Notes under the pieces: generated by a model
Seen by the model: the letters and a program-made list of their open reading frames with translations, nothing else
Told to the model about the DNA's origin: nothing
The model's database searches: none
Program-made: the position numbers and the translations under genes
DNA from: a virus
Length of the DNA stretch: 40,683 nucleotides
Strand: one strand, 5' to 3'
IMG/VR virus record: IMGVR_UViG_3300046781_000033
Span: 1-40,683 of that record
Part shown: in pieces, positions 1-6,923 of the stretch
Numbering within the stretch: position 1 is the stretch's first letter
Layout: each line of letters starts with the position of its first letter

Positions 1-22
1 CTTCGACTCCGTCCCCAACCGC
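1..22. repeat. terminal overlap, left copy (circle closure)
   Basis: These 22 bases match the last 22 bases of the window (40662-40683) except at position 5 (G here, T at 40666). Bases 6-22 are identical to 40667-40683. Joining the two ends makes an uninterrupted reading frame, so this is most simply the overlap left when a circular or circularly permuted genome is assembled. It does not look like a biological terminal repeat, because it lies inside a gene and is short. The single mismatch may be an error at the contig end or a population variant. Confidence 0.8.
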
Positions 23-601
23 GGCCAGGGCATGACCGTGCACGCCGCCCGCGAGATGGCCCGCGCGTGGGGGAACATCGACTACGGCGTGCGCGAGCTC
101 CGCCGCGACGACGCCGCCGGCGAGTCCGAGATGCAGGCGTGGGCCTGGGACCAGCAGACCAACGTCCGGTCGACGCGCTCGTTCATCCAGCCGCACGCGA
201 AGTCGACGAAGCGCGGCCGTGTCGCACTCACCGACATCAACGACGTCTACCTGAACAACCAGAACACCGGCGCGAAGGCCGTGCGCGAGTGCATCTTCAC
301 CGTGCTGCCCGACTGGCTGATCCAGGCGGCGCAGGACGCTGCGAACCGCACGCTCACCCGCGGCACCGGCGAGCCGGTCGAGGCGCGTGCCCAGGCCGCC
401 GCCGAGAAGTTCGCCGGGCTCGGCGTCACCCCGGCGCAGCTGGCGGCGTACATCGGCCGCCCGCTCGCGCAGTGGGCGCCGGACGACCTCGCGAAGCTCA
501 CGACCGCGTGGACCTCCATCACCCAGGAGGGCATCCCCGCCGCCGACTTCTTCCCCGAGGCGACGACGACGCTCGACGGCGCGCAGGGCGGTGAGGAGTG
601 A
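2..601 (+). CDS. phage protein, possible ssDNA-annealing recombinase (3' part)
   Basis: This is the C-terminal part of a gene whose start lies at 40474 on the other end of the window; joined, the protein is about 262 residues. The visible part holds a conserved-looking block with SVPNRGQGM and a WGN motif, then SEMQAWAWDQQTN, followed by a less conserved C-terminal half. I recognise this as a protein that often follows a RecE/YqaJ-like exonuclease in actinophages. That position suggests a single-strand annealing or exonuclease-partner role (inference). I see no canonical RecT or Erf motif, so the function is unproven. The ATG at 32 is internal and should not be taken as the true start. The stop overlaps the WhiB start by 4 nt (GTGA), indicating translational coupling. 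Confidence 0.75.
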   Translation, partial: FDSVPNRGQGMTVHAAREMARAWGNIDYGVRELRRDDAAGESEMQAWAWDQQTNVRSTRSFIQPHAKSTKRGRVALTDINDVYLNNQNTGAKAVRECIFTVLPDWLIQAAQDAANRTLTRGTGEPVEARAQAAAEKFAGLGVTPAQLAAYIGRPLAQWAPDDLAKLTTAWTSITQEGIPAADFFPEATTTLDGAQGGEE

Positions 602-915
602 TGGGCGCCCAGTTCCGCCAGTCGACGTTCGGTGGCGCGATGCTCGACCCCGACCTCGACCCGCCCTGCCGCCAGACCGACCCCGAGGTGTTCTTCGACC
701 CGGGCGAGAGCGACACGCACGGCCGCGGGTTCGCACGACTCAAGCGGGAGCGACGTGCGCTCGCCTTGAGCATCTGCTCCGAGTGCCCGCTGTCGACTCG
801 GCAAGCGTGCCTCGAGGTCGCGCTCATCAACGGCGAGCGAGTGGGCGTGTGGGGCGGCACCACCCCGGAGCAGCGCGCCGAGATGCTCCGGCGGCGCGAG
901 GAGGTGGCGGCGTGA
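598..915 (+). CDS. WhiB-family transcriptional regulator
   Basis: WhiB proteins bind a 4Fe-4S cluster through four cysteines and act with sigma factors at actinobacterial promoters. Here the cysteines are C24, C60, C63 and C71 (numbered from the GTG at 598), with the CxxC pair in ICSECP. They are followed by the family's turn motif GVWGGTT at 83-88. At about 105 residues the size is typical. GTG 598 overlaps the upstream stop; ATG 601, two codons' distance downstream in effect (second residue), is an alternative start. Phage-borne WhiB proteins can compete with host WhiB proteins and alter host development or superinfection (known for mycobacteriophage TM4 WhiB). A similar role here is inference. 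Confidence 0.93.
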   Translation: MMGAQFRQSTFGGAMLDPDLDPPCRQTDPEVFFDPGESDTHGRGFARLKRERRALALSICSECPLSTRQACLEVALINGERVGVWGGTTPEQRAEMLRRREEVAA

Positions 916-1109
916 CCACCTGCGGCAACTCGCGCTGCGGACGCGACTACGACAACACGTCCAGCGGCCGGCACAACCACAAGCTCGTCCACGGCCACGC
1001 ACCGCGGCCCGAGACCCCGAAGCCCGCCGTCGACCCGTTCGCGCTCGACCGGGAGATCCGGGAGCGCGAGGCGGCCGAGCGGGCGCGGCGGACGGGTGGT
1101 GCGGGATGA
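912..1109 (+). CDS. small hypothetical protein, Cys-containing N-terminus
   Basis: A 65-residue ORF starts at GTG 912, overlapping the WhiB stop (GTGA), and ends in an ATGA overlap with the methyltransferase gene. The N-terminus reads VTTCGNSRCGRDY, giving two cysteines five residues apart that could form half of a zinc site. The C-terminal half is charged and probably helical (DREIREREAAERARR). Tight overlaps on both sides support real translation. I do not recognise the family. Confidence 0.65.
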   Translation: MTTCGNSRCGRDYDNTSSGRHNHKLVHGHAPRPETPKPAVDPFALDREIREREAAERARRTGGAG

Positions 1110-2665
1110 GCGCCAATCTGACGATGACCGACCTGTTCTGCGGCGCCGGCGGCAGCTCCACGGGAGCCGTCACCGTGCCCGGCGTGCAGGTCCGTCTCGC
1201 CGCGAACCACTGGGACCGCGCGATCGAGACCCACAACTCCAACCACCCCGACGTCGACCACCTGCAGGCCGACATCTCCCAGACCGACCCCCGGTACATC
1301 CCCGGGACCGACATTCTCTGGGCCTCGCCCGAGTGCACGAACCACTCCCGCGCGAAGGGCCGCAAGGCCGCGCCGAAGCAGGCCGACCTCTTCGGCGACG
1401 TGCTCCCCGACGAGGCGGCCGAGCGGTCCCGGGCGACCATGTGGGACGTCGTGCGCTTCACCGAGGCGCACGAGTACCGCGCCGTGCTCGTCGAGAACGT
1501 CGTCGAGGTCGTCGACTGGTCATCCCCGCGGGGCGTGAAGGGCGGCCTGTTCCAGTCGTGGCTCGCCGCCATGTACGCCATGGGGTACCGGCACCGCATC
1601 GTGTCGATGAACAGCATGCACGCGCAGGCATACGGAGCCCCGGCGCCGCAGTCCCGCGACCGCGTGTACGTCACGTTCTGGCGCGAGGGTGAGCGGGCCC
1701 CGGACTTCGAGCGCATGCAGCGCCCCCGCGCGTACTGCCCGCGCTGCGACGAGGTCGTCGACGCCATGCAGTGGTGGAAGAAGGGCAACGGCCAGACCCG
1801 CCCGGGCCGCTACCGCTCCCAGTACCTCTACCGGTGCCCGAACGCCGCGTGCCGGAACGAGGTCGTCGAGCCCGCGTGGCTCCCGGCGAGCTCGATCATC
1901 GACTGGTCGAACCCGGGCGTCCGGCTCGGCGACCGCGACAAGCCGCTCGCCGAGAAGACCATGCGGCGGATCCAGGTCGGCATCGAGCGGTACTGGTCCC
2001 CGATCCTCGCCGAGCACGGCGGCAACCCGTACGACGCCGCGGACCCGAAGCACCCCGGCTTCGGCAACCCGGAGTCGTACTACCGGGCGTGGCCGATCGG
2101 CGACCCGACGCAGACGATGCACACCCGGGAGTCGAAGGCGCTCGCCTGGCACCCGCTGGCCGTGCCCGTCGAGGGCCGCGAGGGCAAGGTCGCGACGTCG
2201 ACCGACCGGGCGCTGCGCGCGCAGACGACGCGCAACGAGACCGGCCTCGCGTTCCCGCCCCTCGTCGCCGAGCTCCGCGGCGGAGGGTCGACCGCCCGGC
2301 CGGCGCGCGACCCGCTCGCCACCGTCACGGCGTCCGGCAACCACCACGCCCTCATCCACCGGAACAACGGCGGCGGCGCGGAGATGACGACGCCGGCCAG
2401 CGAGCCCATCCGCACCGTCACCACCGCCGGCCACCAGTCCGTGCTGCAGGCCGCGCGCCCCACGCTCGACCTCGACGACGTCCGCTTCCGGATGCTCGAG
2501 CCCGACGAGATCAAGCAGGCGATGGCGTTCCCCGCCGACTACCGCATGGTCGGCAACCGTCGCGAGCAGGTCCGCCTGTCGGGCAACGCCGTCACGCCCC
2601 CGGCAGCGCGGGATCTCGTGGCGACGGTCGTCGCCGCGATCACGGGTGAGGAGGTCGCAGCATGA
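1106..2665 (+). CDS. DNA (cytosine-5) methyltransferase
   Basis: This enzyme transfers a methyl group from SAM to C5 of cytosine and probably protects phage DNA from restriction. Motif I is DLFCGAGGSS (residues 9-18). The catalytic motif IV appears as SPECTNHS with Cys77, a variant of the usual PPCQ. Motif VI is ENV at 130-132 and motif VIII is QSRDR at 182-186. The last conserved block, GNAV, lies near residue 495 before the C-terminal helix. Between the catalytic core and the C-terminus sits a four-cysteine element (C211, C214, C244, C249) resembling a zinc ribbon, in the place of the target-recognition domain. No restriction enzyme partner is next to it, so it looks like an orphan MTase. 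Its last 18 codons before the tail are repeated in the next gene. Confidence 0.93.
   Translation: MSANLTMTDLFCGAGGSSTGAVTVPGVQVRLAANHWDRAIETHNSNHPDVDHLQADISQTDPRYIPGTDILWASPECTNHSRAKGRKAAPKQADLFGDVLPDEAAERSRATMWDVVRFTEAHEYRAVLVENVVEVVDWSSPRGVKGGLFQSWLAAMYAMGYRHRIVSMNSMHAQAYGAPAPQSRDRVYVTFWREGERAPDFERMQRPRAYCPRCDEVVDAMQWWKKGNGQTRPGRYRSQYLYRCPNAACRNEVVEPAWLPASSIIDWSNPGVRLGDRDKPLAEKTMRRIQVGIERYWSPILAEHGGNPYDAADPKHPGFGNPESYYRAWPIGDPTQTMHTRESKALAWHPLAVPVEGREGKVATSTDRALRAQTTRNETGLAFPPLVAELRGGGSTARPARDPLATVTASGNHHALIHRNNGGGAEMTTPASEPIRTVTTAGHQSVLQAARPTLDLDDVRFRMLEPDEIKQAMAFPADYRMVGNRREQVRLSGNAVTPPAARDLVATVVAAITGEEVAA
2597..2650 (+). repeat. MTase C-terminal tail, copy 1
   Basis: These 54 nt encode PPAARDLVATVVAAITGE at the end of the methyltransferase. 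The same 18 residues are encoded at 3118-3171 at the end of the HNH gene. The two copies differ at 10 positions by my count, all at third codon positions. Confidence 0.9.
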
Positions 2666-3183
2666 GGCCGCTCGCCGATCGCTTCTGGGAGAAGGTCAAC
2701 CGCCGCGGCCCGACCGAGTGCTGGCCGTGGACCGCCGCGACGAACGAGCACGGCTACGGCGTCATGAACCCCGGCCGGCACAGCGGGCCGACGATCAAGG
2801 CGCACCGCGTCTCGGCGGAGCTCGCAGGCATGGACATCGCGGGCCGCGCCGTCCTGCACTCGTGCGACAACCCGCCGTGCGTGAACCCCGCGCACCTCCG
2901 GCCCGGGACTCTCGCCGACAACGGCGCCGACATGGCGGCGCGTGACCGCAGCATGCACGGCTCGCGGAACCCGAACTCTCGGCTGACCGAGCCGGAGGTC
3001 GCCGTCATCAAGCGGCTCGTCCTCGAGGGCATCGAGCACCGCGTGATCGCGGCTCGCTTCGACGTCAGCCGCGCGACCGTCAGCTACATCGCCGAGGGCA
3101 AGACCTGGCGTCGAGTCCCGCCGGCCGCGCGCGACCTCGTCGCGACCGTCGTCGCGGCCATCACCGGAGAGGACGCGTCATGA
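2662..3183 (+). CDS. HNH homing-type endonuclease with HTH and captured MTase tail
   Basis: This 173-residue protein has the HNH_3 layout. An N-terminal W-rich segment (ECWPWTAA) is followed by the AHR motif, then LHSCDNPPCVNPAHLRPG with metal and catalytic residues H66, N75 and H78, and the NPNSRLT linker. A helix-turn-helix occupies about 107-150 and ends in KTWRRV, where members of this class usually stop. The extra C-terminus (153-170) copies the methyltransferase tail, so the gene appears to have been inserted at the 3' end of the MTase gene. It starts by ATGA overlap with the MTase and overlaps the next gene by 4 nt. Its likely role is self-mobility rather than a service to the phage (inference). 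Confidence 0.9.
   Translation: MRPLADRFWEKVNRRGPTECWPWTAATNEHGYGVMNPGRHSGPTIKAHRVSAELAGMDIAGRAVLHSCDNPPCVNPAHLRPGTLADNGADMAARDRSMHGSRNPNSRLTEPEVAVIKRLVLEGIEHRVIAARFDVSRATVSYIAEGKTWRRVPPAARDLVATVVAAITGEDAS
3118..3171 (+). repeat. MTase C-terminal tail, copy 2 (inside HNH gene)
   Basis: This is the second copy of the 18-codon methyltransferase tail, fused in frame after the HTH domain of the HNH gene. The amino acids are identical to copy 1 and all nucleotide differences are synonymous. It is probably the displaced original 3' end of the MTase gene, or a copy from a relative, left behind when the HNH gene entered. Confidence 0.85.
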
Positions 3184-3896
3184 GCGTCACCGACAGGCGC
3201 GAGTTCATTCGCCTCGACGTCGGCTACTTCGACAACCCGAAGGTCGGCGAGGCGCTCGACGTCTCGCACGCCGCCGTCGTCCTGCACATCGAGTCGATGA
3301 TGTACGCCCGCCGGCACCGCACCGACGGCGTCGTCCCGGCGAAGCGCGTCATGCGCAAGGTCGGCGCCACCGAGGACGACGCGCAGACCCTCCTCGACGC
3401 CGGCCTCTGGGAGCCGCGCGACGGCGGGAAGATCTACGTCCACGACTACGAGAAGCACCAGGAGACCCGCGAGCAGATCGAGGAGCGGTCGGCAAAGCAG
3501 CGGGAGAAGGCTCGCAAGCGGTGGGACTCCCCTCGGGATGCCAGAGGCAATGCCAACGGCACTCCCGGCAGCAATGCCAGCGGGAATGCAGAGGAGAGTA
3601 GAGGAGAGGAGAGCAGACAGACCCCGCGCGAGGCGCCGCAGCCCGACTTCCAGAACGGCGGGGCGGTGCTCAGCTCGCACGGCATGCCGAAGGCCGAGCA
3701 CGTCGAGTTCATCCGTGCCATGAAGGACCGCGGCATCCGCTCCTGGACGGCGTTCGTCTCCGACGCGCACCGCAAGGGCACGCTCGACGGGCTCATCGAG
3801 GACTGGCGCTCCGAGCGCGACGCCGCGAAGGTCACGCCGCTGTCGAAGAAGAAGGGCCCCGACGTCGGCGTGCAGGAGTGGATGCTCCGTGGCTGA
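3180..3896 (+). CDS. replication initiator / helicase-loader-like protein
   Basis: The 238-residue protein begins with a winged-helix-like region (about 1-95; REFIRLDVGYFDNPKVGEAL, then a GLW at the end of a helix). A low-complexity linker of four-residue units follows (about 119-140), then a C-terminal domain of about 60 residues. Phage replication proteins of this build sit directly before a DnaB-like helicase gene, as here, and recognise the origin or load the helicase (family knowledge by context; no catalytic motif is expected). The linker is encoded by a 12-bp periodic array that may itself be the origin. The gene overlaps the HNH gene at its start and the helicase gene at its end. Confidence 0.72.
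   Translation: MSVTDRREFIRLDVGYFDNPKVGEALDVSHAAVVLHIESMMYARRHRTDGVVPAKRVMRKVGATEDDAQTLLDAGLWEPRDGGKIYVHDYEKHQETREQIEERSAKQREKARKRWDSPRDARGNANGTPGSNASGNAEESRGEESRQTPREAPQPDFQNGGAVLSSHGMPKAEHVEFIRAMKDRGIRSWTAFVSDAHRKGTLDGLIEDWRSERDAAKVTPLSKKKGPDVGVQEWMLRG
3535..3620 (+). other. candidate replication origin (12-bp iterons plus purine-rich tract)
   Basis: Five consecutive 12-bp units start at 3535, 3547, 3559, 3571 and 3583. Four carry AATGC or GATGC at the same offset (for example GCAATGCCAACG and GCAATGCCAGCG); the middle unit (3559-3570) is degenerate. Immediately downstream, 3583-3620 is almost all purine on the plus strand and clearly less GC-rich than its surroundings. An iteron array plus an easily melted tract inside the initiator gene is the arrangement of phage lambda O/ori. 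The origin assignment is inference. The same DNA encodes a G(N/D)A-type four-residue repeat, so a purely protein-level repeat is the alternative. Confidence 0.5.
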
Positions 3897-5136
3897 CACC
3901 CTCCCGGCCGAGCGCGCCCTCGTCGGGGCCTGCCTCCTCGACCCCGCGACGGCCGTCCGGCAGGTCGTCGAGATCGTCACCGAGGCGGACTTCCATAACC
4001 CGGTGCTCGGGGCGCTGTTCGAGCTCGTGTGCCGCCGGTACGCGCAGGGCGATCCGATCGACCCCGTGCTCGTCGACAAGGCGGCACGCGAGGCCGGCAT
4101 CCGGAACGTCAACGCGGCCAACCTGCACGAGCTCGTCAGCGTCGAGAACACCCCGACGGCGTCGAACGCGGCCTACTACGCGAAGCAGGTCGCCGAGCAC
4201 GGCATGCGGCACCGCCTGCGCCTCGCCGGCACGCGGATGCTGCAGCTCGCGGACACCGACGACGACATCGGCATCGTCATGGGCCACGCCCGCGAGGAGT
4301 GGACCGCAATCGCTGGGCAGGCTGCCGGTCGTCTCGACGCGAAGACGCTCGCCGAGGTGCTCGACGGCGACGACGAGTACGACTGGCTGATCCCGAACCT
4401 CCTCGAGCGTTCGGACCGCCTCGTGCTCACGGGTGGCGAGGGCGCGGGCAAGTCGACGTTCGTCCGGCAGATCGCGGTCTGCGCGGCCGCCGGCGTGCAC
4501 CCGACGACCGAGCAGAGCATCGACCCGGTCCGGGTGCTCGTGGTCGACGCGGAGAACAGCGAGAAGCAGTGGCGTCGCGCGGCGCGCACCCTCGTCGTGC
4601 AGGCCCGCCACATGGGCCAGCTCGACCCGGCCGAGGCGCTCCGGCTCGCGTGCGTGCCCCGCCTCGACCTGACGAACGAGCGTGACCTTGGCGCCGTGCA
4701 CCGCCTCGTCGACGAGCACGAGCCCGACCTGCTCGTCATCGGTCCGCTGTACCGGCTCATCCCCCGGGCCATCAACTCCGACGACGACGCCGCGCCGCTG
4801 CTGACCGCGCTCGACGGGCTCCGTGCCCGCGGCCTGGCGCTCGTCATGGAGGCCCACGCCGGCCACGCGTCCGGCGCGAACGGCCTGCGCGACCTCCGGC
4901 CCCGTGGATCCGCCGCGCTCATGGGCTGGCCGGAGTTCGGCCTGGGGCTCCGGCTGCAGGTCGATGACGGGGACCCGACGGTGCGCGCCGAGCTCGTGCG
5001 GTGGCGCGGCGACCGCGACGAGCGCGCTTGGCCGAACCTCATGCGCCGCGGGGGCACCTTCCCGTGGACCGACGACCGCCACGAGCCGCAGCAGCGCTCG
5101 TGGTCACCCGGAGATGCAGCCCGGAGGACGGCATGA
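3889..5136 (+). CDS. replicative DNA helicase (DnaB N-terminal plus RecA-like ATPase)
   Basis: The N-terminal 90-100 residues match the DnaB N-terminal helical domain (AERALVGACLLDP, then a DFHNP motif). A RecA-like ATPase of the AAA_25/RepA kind follows: Walker A GGEGAGKST at about 182-190, an acidic strand VLVVDAEN, and Walker B PDLLVIGPLY near 280-289. RGSAALMGWPEF is the sensor-like segment. It would unwind the fork, presumably loaded by the upstream gene product. The start is GTG 3889, overlapping the upstream stop; it ends in an overlap with the next ORF. At 415 residues it is shorter than host DnaB, as usual for phage versions. Confidence 0.88.
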   Translation: MADTLPAERALVGACLLDPATAVRQVVEIVTEADFHNPVLGALFELVCRRYAQGDPIDPVLVDKAAREAGIRNVNAANLHELVSVENTPTASNAAYYAKQVAEHGMRHRLRLAGTRMLQLADTDDDIGIVMGHAREEWTAIAGQAAGRLDAKTLAEVLDGDDEYDWLIPNLLERSDRLVLTGGEGAGKSTFVRQIAVCAAAGVHPTTEQSIDPVRVLVVDAENSEKQWRRAARTLVVQARHMGQLDPAEALRLACVPRLDLTNERDLGAVHRLVDEHEPDLLVIGPLYRLIPRAINSDDDAAPLLTALDGLRARGLALVMEAHAGHASGANGLRDLRPRGSAALMGWPEFGLGLRLQVDDGDPTVRAELVRWRGDRDERAWPNLMRRGGTFPWTDDRHEPQQRSWSPGDAARRTA

Positions 5137-5369
5137 CCCGCCACCACGCCTACACCGTCGTCGACCGCTACAAGATGCGGGCGACCACCGCGACCCCCTG
5201 GCGAGCGCACTGCCACGTGTGCTGCTGCCGGTTGGAGGTGCCGACGGAGCTGATCGACCTCGGGATGGACGTCGTGCTGCCGACGAGCTCGTGGTACGCG
5301 GCGACCCGTGACGAGGCGCAGGCGATCGCGCTGAGCCACCTCCGGATCCACGTCGAGGTGCCCGCATGA
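5133..5369 (+). CDS. hypothetical protein
   Basis: This 78-residue ORF starts at ATG 5133, overlapping the helicase stop by 4 nt, and ends overlapping the resolvase gene. It contains a CHVCCC cluster near residues 27-32 that could bind metal, and an N-terminal RHHAYTVVDRY segment. I do not recognise a family. Its position between helicase and resolvase genes suggests a DNA-replication accessory role, but that is only context. Confidence 0.7.
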   Translation: MTRHHAYTVVDRYKMRATTATPWRAHCHVCCCRLEVPTELIDLGMDVVLPTSSWYAATRDEAQAIALSHLRIHVEVPA

Positions 5370-5695
5370 GCCACTACCGCGGCGGCGCGGACTTCGAGCG
5401 CGAGGTCCGCCACCACCTCGAAGCCGAGGGCTACGAGGTCATCCGGTCCGCCGGCTCGAAGGGGAAGGCCGACCTCGTGGCGTTCAAGGTCGGCGAGTTC
5501 CTGGTCGTCCAGTGCAAGCGGAACGGCATCTGCCCGCCCGCAGAGCGCATCGAGGTGCAGCGGCTCGCGTCGCTCATCCCCGGCGCCATCCCCGTCGTCG
5601 CGTCGCGGCCCGGGGTCACGTTCAAGCGGCTCACCGGACCCGGCCCGAAGGACTGGGCGCCGTGGGTGGCCGACCGAGTGGAGGAGGCGTCATGA
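5366..5695 (+). CDS. Hjc-like Holliday junction resolvase (PD-(D/E)XK)
   Basis: The 109-residue protein shows the archaeal-type Hjc pattern: GADFEREVRHHLE at the N-terminus, the loop RSAGSKGKADLVAF with its conserved Asp, then LVVQCKRNG with the catalytic Lys. The usual Glu of the ExK motif is Gln here (QCK). I believe that variant is common in actinophage members, so it need not mean loss of activity. Cleaving branched replication and recombination intermediates before packaging is the expected role. The ATGA overlaps at both ends place it in the replication operon. Confidence 0.85.
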   Translation: MSHYRGGADFEREVRHHLEAEGYEVIRSAGSKGKADLVAFKVGEFLVVQCKRNGICPPAERIEVQRLASLIPGAIPVVASRPGVTFKRLTGPGPKDWAPWVADRVEEAS

Positions 5696-5889
5696 GGATC
5701 GAGATCTACAAGGCCGCAGACGGCTGGCGCTGGCGGCTCAAGGCCGCGAACCACCGGATCGTCGCGGAGTCCGGGGAGGCGTACGTCGGCCGTCGCGAGG
5801 TACTGCGGGCCGTCAACCGGGTCTTCTGGGGCATCGGCAGCGTGACGGACGGCGGGCTCGACATCACCGTCCGCGAGGTGGCCCGATGA
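5692..5889 (+). CDS. DUF1508 (YegP-like) domain protein
   Basis: This 65-residue protein has the DUF1508 pattern: an initial IEIYKAADGWRWRLKAAN strand pair, IVAESGEAY, and a VNRV segment. Homologues are small beta-rich proteins of unknown role, common in actinobacteria and their phages. It starts by ATGA overlap with the resolvase gene and ends by ATGA overlap with the next gene. Confidence 0.75.
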   Translation: MRIEIYKAADGWRWRLKAANHRIVAESGEAYVGRREVLRAVNRVFWGIGSVTDGGLDITVREVAR

Positions 5890-6212
5890 CCGCCCCGGAC
5901 GCCGGCACCTGCACCCGCCGCGAGCACCTGCACGAGCCGTACGACACGATCACGCGGCTGCAGGCCGAGGTCGAGAAGTGGCGGGCGTCGTTCCAGGACG
6001 TCTCGGGGCGGCTGGTGGCGGCTGAGGCGCAGGTGGATATCTGGAAGGGCAACTACGAATCCGCCGACGATCAGATCAGCCTCAGCGACTCCCGCGCCGA
6101 GAAGGCCGAGGCGCAGGTGCAGGCCGTGCGGGCGCTGGCGGACGACGCGCGGCAGAACGGCACCCGGCTCTCCGCGCTGATGGTCCTCGACGAGCTCGGG
6201 AGCGCGTCATGA
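5886..6212 (+). CDS. hypothetical coiled-coil protein
   Basis: This 108-residue protein has heptad-like helical segments from about residue 20 (ITRLQAEVEKWRASFQDVSG) through a long AEAQV-containing repeat region. The AEAQV motif occurs twice, suggesting an internal helical repeat. No enzymatic motif is visible. It overlaps both neighbours by 4 nt. Small coiled-coil proteins like this are frequent early phage genes of unknown role. Confidence 0.7.
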   Translation: MTAPDAGTCTRREHLHEPYDTITRLQAEVEKWRASFQDVSGRLVAAEAQVDIWKGNYESADDQISLSDSRAEKAEAQVQAVRALADDARQNGTRLSALMVLDELGSAS

Positions 6213-6385
6213 CCCCCGTCCCGAAGAACGACGTCCGCATCGAGGCGACCGCCCGCGACATCGCGAAGGGTCGCCCCGGGTGGCCGCGGTGGGACCTGCT
6301 CTCCCCTGGCGCACAGGCCGACTGCCGGCTCAGCGCGAGGTACGCGCTGGCCGAGATCGACGCCGTGACCGAGGAGGACCGATGA
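6209..6385 (+). CDS. small hypothetical protein
   Basis: The 58-residue ORF starts MTPVPKNDVRIEATARDIAK and contains GWPRWDLLSPGAQADCRLSA, a pattern I recognise only as a common small actinophage protein. ATGA overlaps at both ends support translation. Function unknown. Confidence 0.65.
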   Translation: MTPVPKNDVRIEATARDIAKGRPGWPRWDLLSPGAQADCRLSARYALAEIDAVTEEDR

Positions 6386-6711
6386 GCGGGCATGTCGATG
6401 CCGACGGCGTCTACTGGATCGGGGGCATCGCGCCGGACCTGTCACACGAGTTGCGTAGGGAGCGACCGATGAGCGAGACGAAGCGCTACGTGGTGACGAT
6501 CCCGTCCTGCAGCTGCGACGCGAACAGCGCCTACGTGGACCTGACCGACGACGAGCGAGCCGTCCTGGACCGCGTGCACAAGGCGTTCGGTCGCTGGGGC
6601 AGCCCGATGTTCTTCGCGCCCGTCGAGGAGGCGGGCGAGCACGACATCGAGCAGGCCGAGAGGACCGCGCGCTGGAACGCCGTCAGCGCGAGCCAGGAGG
6701 TGACCCCGTGA
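6382..6711 (+). CDS. hypothetical protein, start uncertain
   Basis: From ATG 6382 (overlapping the upstream stop) the ORF encodes 109 residues. An internal ATG at 6469 is preceded by a good ribosome-binding sequence (GTAGGGAG, about 7 nt upstream) and would give 80 residues beginning MSETKRYVVTIP. The first 29 codons may therefore be leader or a separate coupling peptide. CSCDANSAYVDLTDDERAVLD follows in the core, split here only for length; no family is recognised. Confidence 0.62.
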   Translation: MSGHVDADGVYWIGGIAPDLSHELRRERPMSETKRYVVTIPSCSCDANSAYVDLTDDERAVLDRVHKAFGRWGSPMFFAPVEEAGEHDIEQAERTARWNAVSASQEVTP

Positions 6712-6923
6712 GCGAGCCCTCGATCAACCTCGACGCCAGCCCGCCGTACGTCCGTGGTGCGCACAACCGGGCCTACAACGTCACCGGCGGCGTCAAGGCC
6801 GTCGACAAGTACCTCCACCAGCTGCGCGAGACCGGAGCGCTGCCCGACCACCCGGACTACAACCTGCTGCTCGACGCGCGCGCCGTGCTCGTCGAGCGCG
6901 AGCGGACGAAGGAGGACGCGTGA
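6708..6923 (+). CDS. small hypothetical protein
   Basis: A 71-residue ORF starts at GTG 6708 inside the stop of the previous gene. It is hydrophilic, with a central helical stretch (AVDKYLHQLRETGAL) and a charged C-terminus. It overlaps the next gene by 4 nt. No family is recognised. Confidence 0.65.
   Translation: MSEPSINLDASPPYVRGAHNRAYNVTGGVKAVDKYLHQLRETGALPDHPDYNLLLDARAVLVERERTKEDA

Noticed and set aside
1106-3183. Restriction-modification system made of the MTase and HNH proteins
   Set aside because: The HNH protein is of the mobile HNH_3 type with an HTH, and the duplicated MTase tail points to insertion rather than to a co-evolved restriction partner.
3535-3594. CRISPR-like repeat array
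   Set aside because: Units are 12 bp, contiguous and without spacers, and no cas gene is nearby; origin iterons or a coding repeat fit better.
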